Positions 10,863-20,800 of a stretch of 64,000 nt of DNA are shown in pieces. The position numbers and the translations under genes are program-made. The stretch is from an uncultured Bacteroidota bacterium (lineage in GTDB: Bacteria > Bacteroidota > Bacteroidia > Chitinophagales > Chitinophagaceae): the NCBI GenBank assembly GCA_903905065.1, contig CAIVEW010000039.1, positions 1-64,000 of the forward strand, read 5' to 3'. Numbering within the stretch: position 1 is the stretch's first letter; every line of letters starts with the position of its first letter. The notes beneath the pieces were generated by a model, which had not been told where the DNA came from, made no database searches, and saw only the letters and a list, made by a program, of their open reading frames with translations.

Positions 10863-10978
10863 AAAATGGGGTAAGGACAAAATATCCTGAAGAGTTGGGG
10901 TAAACCCCCGTTTTTCGACGGAGTTGGGGTGTATCAGGCTTTTTCCGAGGAGTTGGGGTAAACCTGAAATATGGTGGG
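10863..10978. repeat. 29-bp degenerate tandem array (4 units)
   Basis: The core GAGTTGGGGTAAAC or a variant starts at 10892, 10921 and 10950, with a weaker first unit (AATGGGGTAAGG) in the same phase from 10863. The TGGGGT core recurs exactly every 29 bp. The second half of each unit is not conserved. It may be a protein-binding array or a decayed minisatellite between the two divergent giant genes. Confidence 0.65.
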
Positions 10979-11823
10979 GCGTATATAAATAAGGCCATTC
11001 CTGATAAACAGAAAGACTATCTTTAATATGAGGAGCATTCTACATGAGCGAATCTTAACAAAATACATATAAACTATCGGCCACTGACACTGGCCAGTCA
11101 CATCTATATCAGCTAATATATTGTCCGCATTCCCAGCAACGATTTCTTCACCGGAGGATAGACGGGCGTACATTATATTATACTGTTATGTTCATATTCT
11201 CGCATGGCATTATCTAAGTTATTAAAATGAAGTTCTATTATTAAAAGCGTCTGCGACGACGTTAGGTTCACCCCACCCCTATCCTACATTTTCCAAAAGC
11301 ACCAGGGCATCTTGGCATTTCATTTAATTAAATGTAAATCGTATTTAAAAAAAGTGATTATCTCAAAATAGAAAAACAAATTCAAATAAATCTATACGTG
11401 TTGGGTCAAGCGGAAGAAACATATAGGTGCATTTATAAATTGTCTTGCATCTGGGCGCGGCCCATTTTATTTTTGAAACTTAACACCCTCACAAACAAAA
11501 AAATTATTTCTCAAGTATGATACATGCAATAAAAACAATATTTTATTAACTAATAGTTAAATTACGTAATGTAAGATATGTGTTTGGCATTTTTTTTGAA
11601 ATAAATTAGAGTAACTTTCGGTTAGCAAAGCATTTTTTAGTATGTTTACTCCCACTAAAATGGGAATATATGTCCTGACTCACGGGTCGTGGAAAACTTT
11701 TTTATTACATTGTGCATATATTAACTAATAATGTTGCCATTTCTAACAAAATGGTGACGGGTAAAGATTACGTTTTGAATCAAGTTTAAGTGCCAAAAAA
11801 ATTAAAATTTTAAAACAGGTAGT
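10979..11823. other. AT-rich intergenic region upstream of the 3,413-aa gene
   Basis: No convincing gene is seen. The 79-aa minus ORF at 10934-11173 has no recognisable features. Close to the start codon of the plus-strand giant gene lie two small hairpins, CCCACTAAAATGGG and CCATTTCTAACAAAATGG, and an A/T tract. No clear TAnnTTTG promoter box was found, so the long leader of this gene is unexplained. Confidence 0.5.
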
Positions 11824-14800
11824 ATGACTAATTTTTTACGATCTCAAGTTCCGAATTTAAGATCCTATTCTGTCAAAAGCGGTTCCGCCAAAATGAAAAT
11901 TCTGACAGGAATCTTTTTCCTGGCATCCCTATTTTCGACCAGGCAAACGTTTGCACAAAACTGTTTAAGTGGAGCAAATGTTACGGCTACGGCTACATCC
12001 ATTTGCTCGGGAGATTCAGTAGTGCTGACGCTCACTGGCGTTACGGGCGGTACAGCCGTACCTCTGTGGAGCGCGAACTATCAGTGGCAATCTTCCACCA
12101 CCGGCGTCGGCGGCCCATGGACGAATGTGGGCGCTCCCGGCACTATATCATCTGCCGGCACCGTAACGGCCAGTTTCAATACGTCCGGATTGTTTGCAAA
12201 CATCTACTACCAGGTGGTGCTGACAGGTATCGTAGGTGATTGTACCGTAGGCACAACAACAGCTACATCCAATGCTATCAGTATTACCGTAAACCCGCGT
12301 CCAGCGCCTATTACAGGCATCGCCAATATTTGCGTAGGCCTTCAGCAGTGCCTCACTGATGTATCTTCGGGCGGCACCTGGAGCAGCGATGATAATACCG
12401 TTGCTACCGTTGGCGGCACAGGTTGTGTTTTTGGTGTTCAATCCGGCACAGCAACAATAATTTATACACTCGCAGGCTGTTCTTCTACCTCTGTAGTTAC
12501 CGTTAATGCTACCGGCAATATTACCGGCCCTTCTGTTGTTTGCCAGGGCAGCACTATTTCATTGACCGACGCTACCGCAGGTGTGACCTGGAGTAGCAGT
12601 AATGGAAATGCATCAGTTGACGGATCAGGGAATGTTACCGGCATTGCCGGCGGCACTTCGATCATAACAGCCACTTCTCCGCTTGGCTGTAACGCTACTA
12701 CGGTTATCACCATAAACCCGCTGCCAGCAGGCATTACGGGCAATACCGGTATTTGCATAGGCCTCACCAATTGTCTTAGCGATGCTGACGCAGGCGGTGC
12801 ATGGAGCAGCAGTAATAGTTCTGTAGCTTCCATCAGTACTGCCGGCTGTGTTACCGGCTCTGGTTTAGGCAACGCCACAATTACTTACATGCTTGCAACA
12901 GGTTGCCTCGTTACCACTACGGTTACCGTCAATCCGCTGCCAACAGCCATTTTAGGCACAGCAAGTGTATGCCAGGGTTCTACAACCGTGCTCACAGACG
13001 CTACTGCGGGTGGCACATGGACCAGTAGCAATCCAGCTATTGCACCAGTCACCCCCGGTGCAGGCAACGTATCTGGCGCACTGCCGGGCACAGCTACCAT
13101 CACTTATACGCTGCCCACGGGCTGCATAGCTACCATCGTTGTTACCGTAAATCCTTACGCACCCATCACCGGCAACCTGAACGTTTGTTTAGGCGGCACC
13201 TCAACCCTTAGCGATGCAGCTACCGGCGGTGTTTGGAGCAGCAGTAATCCTGCTGTTGGCTCTGTTGATCCGGTTACTGGCGTAGTTACCGGCCTCACAC
13301 TTGGCCCGGTTACCATTAATTACACACTACCTTTCGGTTGTGTTGCCACTACGTCCGTCACTGTAGATCCTTTGCCTTCTGCAATAAGCGGGCCATCTAC
13401 GGTTTGCGTTGGCGCCGTTATTACCCTTACCGATCTTCCGGCAGGCGGCGCATGGAGCAGCAGCACACCTACGGTTGCCATTATCGACCCCGTTACTGGT
13501 GTTGTTACTGGCATATCAAATGGGACCACAACCATTACCTACACATTGCCCACCGGCTGCACAGCCACTGCAGTAATAGCGGTAAACCCTGTTGCGTCGA
13601 TCACCGGCCCCACTGCGGTATGTGTTGGATCATCAATATCCCTGGCTGACGGCACACCCGGCGGAGGATGGAGCAGCACTAATCCAGGCATTGCATCTGT
13701 CGATCCATTCGGTAATGTAACTGGCCTTTCTGCCGGTACTACTACCATTTCTTATTCACTGCCCTCCGGTTGTGCGGCAACAGTGGTGATCACTGTAAAC
13801 CCCCTACCGGCACCGATTTCAGGAACACTGAACGTATGCGCGTGGGGCGGAATTACCTGCCTCACAGATGCTTCGGCAGGCGGCGTTTGGAGCAGCACGT
13901 TGGTTGTAATTGCACCTACAGGCTGCGCCAAAGGCTTCGATACCGGTCTGGCAACAGTTACTTATACGCTTCCTACCGGTTGCCAGACCATTAGCAATCT
14001 CACAGTAAATCCATTGCCGGCACCAATCACCGGCAACACAACAGTTTGTGTTGGTTTTACCACTACACTAAGCGATACATCGCCAGGTGGCACCTGGACC
14101 AGTGCTACTACGTCAGTGGCTACAATAGGCTCTACCACGGGCATTGTTACCGGCCAGGCAAGCGGCGTTACACAGATCACCTATACGCTCTCCACTGGCT
14201 GTACCGCTGATGTATCAGTGAACGTTCTGCCAGTTCCCAATGTTATTACCGGCGCTACTGTAGTTTGTCAAGGTTCCATCACCTCGCTTACCGATGCTAC
14301 CGCCGGCGGCACATGGAGCAGCAGTACAACCAGTGTTGCAACTGTCGATGCCTCCGGCAATGTAACCGGGGTATCAGGTGGTACAGCAACCATAATTTAC
14401 ACCATTCCTTCGGGATGCTTCACCTCGATAGTTGTTACCGTTAACCCGCTGCCCGCGCCTATCTCAGGTCCTGGCACTGTATGTATCGGCAACACGATAA
14501 GCCTCAATGACGCAACAGGTGGCGGCACTTGGAGCAGCACCAATACCGCTGTAGGCACAGTGGATGGTATAGGCGACGTTGCCGGTATCACCGCTGGTAC
14601 AACAACAATATCTTACACGATCAATACTGGCTGCGCGGCAACATGGGTCGTTACTGTTAACCCGCTGTTTCCGATCACGGGCAACATGCCATTGTGCGTA
14701 GGTCAGAGCATTACATTGTCTGACGCTGCAGCGGGCGGTACTTGGTCTAGTGTAAACCCGGGCATAGCCTCGGTTGACGCTATCTCCGGCACTGTCACTG

Positions 14801-17800
14801 GCACCGGCCCCGCAGGCGGCACAACCACTATAGTGTACAACTTGCCGACCGGCTGTACCACTAACGTTATCGTTACGGTAAACCCGGCACCGTTGGGCAT
14901 TACCGGTGGCACTACTGTATGTGCAGGTCTTACAACTAATCTTACCGACGCAACTGCTGGCGGCAACTGGAGCAGCAGCGACCCTACCGTAGCACAGGTA
15001 GGTGCTACAGGCATTGTTACCGGCATAGCGGGTGGCACAGCAACGATCACTTACCAGATCGGCAGTGGTTGCTTCGTAACCACTACTGTTACCGTTTATC
15101 CATTCTCACAGATCGTTGGCAATCCGAACGTTTGCCTGGGCCAGACAACCAGCCTGACAGATGCTACAGCAGGCGGCACATGGGGCAGCGTAAACATTGC
15201 AGTTGCAACAGTTGATGGCGTCGGTAACGTAACCGGCGTATCTGTTGATACCACGACTATCTATTACACCTTGCCTACAGGCTGCCAGGCTACGGTAGTA
15301 GTTACGGTTAACCCGCTGCAACCGATAACCGGCGGCAATACACAGCTTTGCGTGGGCAATCTGCTTTTCTTAAGTGATGCAGCTCTTGGCGGAATCTGGA
15401 CGAGCAGCAATACAGGCATAGCTACTGTTGGCTCGCTTAGTGGTGTAGTAACCGGCGGGCCGGGCACAGGTATTGTTACCATTGTCTATACATTGCCTAC
15501 AGGCTGTGTGGCATCCACGACTATTACGGTTAATGCGCTGTCGGCCATCACCGGCCCGTCCAGCGTATGTGTAGGCTCAACAATAACACTTAATGACGCC
15601 ACTGCAGGCGGTACATGGAGCAGCAGCAATGCAGCTATCGGTTCTGTTGATCCGCTGACGGGTGTTGTTACAGGTGTCGCGGCAGGTGCCGTTATCATCA
15701 GCTACACATATGGCGCTAACTGTTCTGCCATTTATTCGGTTATTGTTAACCCAATGTCACCGATCACCGGAACGTTTTCTTTATGCCCCGGTTTGTGCAA
15801 TGCGCTGAGCGATGCCACTGTTGGTGGTGTATGGTCCAGCAGCAATACATCCATTGCTACGATCGGCTCTGGTACAGGTCTCGTATGCGGTGTTGCTTCT
15901 GGTACAGCAACCATCATTTATGCAGTGCCAACGGGCTGCAGCGCCAGTGTAATAGTAACGGTCAATACTGTTCTCCCGCTTACCGGCAATCCGAGCATTT
16001 GCCTGGGTGGGAATACTTCGCTGACCGATGCGGTTGCAGGCGGCACATGGAGCAGCAGCAATACTGCCGTTGCGACAGTGGATGGTTTAGGAAACGTTAC
16101 CTCGGCAGGAGCAGTTGGCACTACTAACATTACCTATACACTCCCCGGCACTGGCTGCGTGGCCGTGATTACCGTAACGGTTAATCCATTGCCTGCACCT
16201 ATTACCGGTCCTAACCAGGTATGCGCGGATGGCGGCACCGCCCAACTCAGCGATGCAACTGCAGGCGGCGTTTGGAGCAGCATCAACCCAACAGTATCCG
16301 CTACCGGTGTGATCACCGGAGCAGCTCCCGGCACCGGCACAGTTACCTATACGTTGCCAACAGGCTGTTCAGCATACTATACCATCACTATCAATCCATT
16401 GCCAACACTGATCAATGGCAACTTGGTTGTTTGCCAGGGATTAACCACTACGCTCAGCGACCTCACCAATGGCGGTACCTGGAGCAGCAGCAATGGCGCT
16501 ATCGGTACCATTGGCTCTATTTCAGGCATTGTCACCGGTATTGCTCCCGGCACAACAGTAGTTACTTACACGCTGGCGACTGGTTGCTATGTTGATACCG
16601 TTATCACTATCAATCCTAATCCATTGCCAATAAATGGTACTCTTTCTGTTTGCGTGGGGCTTACAACCGCCCTCACGGATATTACCGGCGGTGGTGTGTG
16701 GACCAGCAGTACTGTGGCAGTTGGCACTATTAACCCGGTTACCGGTATCGTAACGGGTATCGCACCTGGCACAACTACTATTACTTATACATTGCTTACC
16801 GGATGCCTCAATACGGTTGTTGTTACTGTTAACCCAAATCCGACTGCAATTCTCGGTGCAGGCAGCGTTTGCGTTGGGCAAACAATAACGCTTACCGATG
16901 TTACTCCGGCCGGCTCATGGAGCAGCAGCAATACTGGTGTTGCCACAGTAGGCTCGGGTACCGGTATAGTTACTGGTGTTGCATCAGGTACTACTACAAT
17001 CACGTACATGCTTTCAACAGGCTGTATCATTACCCGTGTAATAACGGTTAATCCGCTTTCGCCTGTAACGGGTGTTGCGTCTACTTGTGTTGGCCTCACT
17101 ACCTGCCTCTCAGACGCAACAGCTGGTGGCACATGGAGCAGTAGTACTACCAGCGTGGGTACTGTTAACCCGGTTACCGGTTGCGTAACAGGTATCTCTG
17201 CCGGCACTACTACCATTTTCTATATCATGCCTACCGGTTGTACGGCTACAATAATAGTAACCGTGTATGCTTTGCCAACACCAATTTCCGGGACGCTCTC
17301 TGTATGTGTCGGTCAAACCACATCAGTATCTGATGGTACTGCAGGTGGCACATGGAGCAGCAGTAATACCGGAGTTGCTACCATCGGTTCGTCAAGCGGC
17401 ATTATCACAGGCGTGGGCGCAGGTACTGCTACGATAAGTTATACACTCGGCACAGGCTGTATCATGACAGCAGTTGTAACAGTTAACCCATTGGCGCCTA
17501 TTACTGGTGTCACCAACCTCTGTCAAAGCCAGGTAACCACCGTTAGCGATGCAGTTGGTGGTGGTGTATGGAGCAGCAGCAATGGTAATGTGAGCGTCGA
17601 TGCATTCGGCAACGTTACCGCAATAACGGTTGGCACTTCCATCATATCCTATGTACTGCCTACCGGCTGTACTACAACGCTGACTGTTACCGTAAATCCG
17701 CTCGGCGCTATCCATGGCACTACGGAGCTTTGCGTAGGCACCAGCACAGTATTTACTGATTCTGTGCTTGGCGGCACCTGGAACAGCAGCAACACAGGCG

Positions 17801-20800
17801 TTGCGACTGTCAACTCTATTACTGGTGTTGTAACCGGCATAAGCGCAGGCACTACCATCATTTCTTACACGGTGCCCACAGGATGCACAGCTACAATTAT
17901 CGTGACGGTAGCTGCGCTTTCTCCTATCACAGGCCCTTCAACAGTTTGCCAGGGTGATTCAATTGCTTTGACCGATGCTACGCCTTCTGGCGTATGGAGC
18001 AGCAGTCATGATTCTACTGCTACGGTTTCTTCTACCGGCGAGGTTAACGCCCACCACTCAGGCACAGTCATTATCAGCTATTCATATGGTCCCGGTTGTG
18101 TAGCGATACACTCTGTGATCGTAAATCCATCTACACCAATTCTTGGCAACCTTAATGTTTGCGAAGGCCTTACTACTCACCTGAGTGATTCTACTCTTGG
18201 TGGTACCTGGAGCATAGCACCAACGAGTGTTGCAGTTATCAACCTCGGCGGCACAGTTACCGCCGTTGGCTCAGGCGGCCTTACGGCTACAGTTACTTAC
18301 ACACTGCCTACCGGCTGTTTTGTTACCGCAGTTGTTACGGTCAATGTGACTAATCCAATACAAGGTGCGGACAGCGTTTGCGTTGGTTTAACCACTTCAC
18401 TCACTGATGCCACCGCGGGTGTAACCTGGACTAGCAGCGCTCCGGGCATTGCATCCATTAACTCGGCTACTGGTTTAGTAACCGGTATATCCGCTGGTAC
18501 GGCAACGATCACGGCTACATCGCCGCTTGGTTGTACAACTACGGTAGTAGTCACAGTGAACCCGCTTCCATCAGCTATACTGGGCACACCGGTTGTGTGC
18601 CAGGGCCTGACCATTACTTTAAGCGATCTTACTGTTCCGGGCACATGGAGCAGCAGCAATCCAGGTATTGCCACAATAAGTGCAGGTGGTGTTGTTACCG
18701 GTATCGCTCCGGGTACGGCAACGATCACCTGGACTTTGCCCACAAGCTGTATCACCACTGTGGTGGTTACCGTTAATCCATTACCGGCGCCTATCACTGG
18801 TAACCTTGTTGTTTGCCAGGGCTCAACGACAGCGCTTAGCGATATCACAGCGGGCGGCACATGGAGCAGCGGCTCAACAGGAGTTGCTACTATCAGCGCA
18901 ACCGGCGTGGTTACGGGTATCTCCGGTGGTACATCAACAATAACTTATACATTGGGTACTGGTTGCATTATCACCGCCATTGTAACAGTTAATCCGCTGC
19001 CAAATCCGATCACCGGCAACCCGAATATCTGTATTGGCACAACGGTTTGCTATAATGACGCAACACCGGGTGGCACCTGGACCAGCAGCAACCCTGCTGT
19101 CGGCAGCATCAGTGTTGCGGGCTGTGTAGCCGGCCTTACGCTGGGCACTACTACCATTACCTACGACCTGACCGCTACCGGCTGCCTGGTTACACGGACT
19201 GTAACTGTTGATCCTTTGCCAACACCAATTCTTGGTGCAGACAGTGTTTGTGTGGGCCTTTGCACTCCGCTTTCTGACGCTACACCAGGCGGTACATGGA
19301 CAAGCAGCAACCCAACAGTTGAAACCATAGGATTGGGTACGGGCCTTGCTTGCGGTATTACGGCAGGTGTGGTTACAGATACTTACACATTGTTTAGCAC
19401 AGGCTGTTTCGTAACTACTACAGTTACTGTTAACCCGCTGCCGCTCCCAATAATGGGTAACTTCAGCGTTTGCCAGTTTACAACAAATACGCTGACAGAT
19501 GCTAACCCCGGCGGTACATGGAGCAGCAGCGATGTGGTAGTAGCGCCTATTGGTTCTGCAACCGGCATTGTTTCCGGCAACGTACTTGGCACTGCCACTA
19601 TTACCTACACATTGCCTACTGGTTGTATCATTACACAGGTGGTTACCGTTAATCCTTTACCTGCACCTATCACCGGCTCGGTTCCGATCTGCGTTGGCTT
19701 CACCATCACGCTCAGTGATATCACTCCCGGCGGCACATGGATCAGCAGCCTGATCGATACTGCGACCATAAATTCAACCGGCCTTGTTACCGGCGTACAT
19801 TCAGGTACTTCAACAATTACTTACACGATAACAAATACGGGATGTATCGCGACGACTATTGTTACCGTGAACCCGATACCAGATCCGATCACGGGCAACA
19901 ACACTGTATGCCTGCATGATTCGGTAATGCTATCTGACGCTAACTATGGAGGATCCTGGTCTAGTAGCAACCCTGGGGTTGGTTCTATCAGCCCATACGG
20001 CCTCAGTGATACCACTGCCTGGGTAATAGGTGAAAACCCTGGTGGAACGCTGATCACTTACACACTGCCAACCGGCTGTTCTATCACAGACAGCGTTACT
20101 GTCTTCCCGCTGCCTCCGGCTATTACCGGTCCATCGGTGGTATGTGTTGCCAGCAGCATCACCCTCAGCGATGCCAGCGTAGGCGGCACATGGAGCGATG
20201 CACCGGCTGGTATCGCAAGTATCAATTCAGTCACCGGTATTCTGACGGGCGTCAGCGCCGGTACTGTGCTTGTTACCTACACCAGCAATCAGGGATGTAC
20301 AGTTACTACGATTATTACCGTAAACCCGATACCCGCACCCATCACCGGAATCGACAGGGTGTGTAACGGATTCTCCACCGCTCTGCACGATGCTTCAACG
20401 GGCGGCGTATGGAGCGTTAGCGACACAACTATAGACACGGTGAGTGGAACCGGGGTAGTTACCGGATTGTCTCCCGGCAACGATACCATATTCTACACAT
20501 TCCCCATCACAGGCTGTAATGTACCTTTAACGTTCACCGTGAACCCAATACCAGTAATTACGGTAATCGTTTCGCCAAATGCGACAATATGTATTGGTGG
20601 CAGCGCCACCCTGCTGGCATCAGGTGCAGCTACTGCAGGCGGAACAGCTGGAACTTATGTTTGGACGCCCCCTACAGGCCTGTCGGCTACCATTGGCAAT
20701 CCGGTGACCGCATCGCCGATAGTAACGACCACATATACCGTAACTGGCACCACACAATGGGGTTGCAGCAGTGATACTACGGTTACCGTTCATGTAGATA

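Noticed and set aside
10863-10978. 29-bp period as a CRISPR array
   Set aside because: Units are adjacent with no repeat-spacer structure, only four degenerate copies and no cas genes.
10934-11173. 79-aa minus ORF in the divergent intergenic region
   Set aside because: No motif and no spacing that fits an operon; it begins in AT-rich filler and overlaps the 29-bp array.
12462-20489. Many minus-strand ORFs of 60-190 aa (LLLHVPPA-type) inside the 38-repeat gene
   Set aside because: They repeat the same antisense reading of each Ig unit (WSSSN read backwards) and are shadows of the real gene.
12303-20540. Regularly spaced repeats as a CRISPR array
   Set aside because: The 217-bp period is coding and in frame; there are no short identical repeats with unique spacers.
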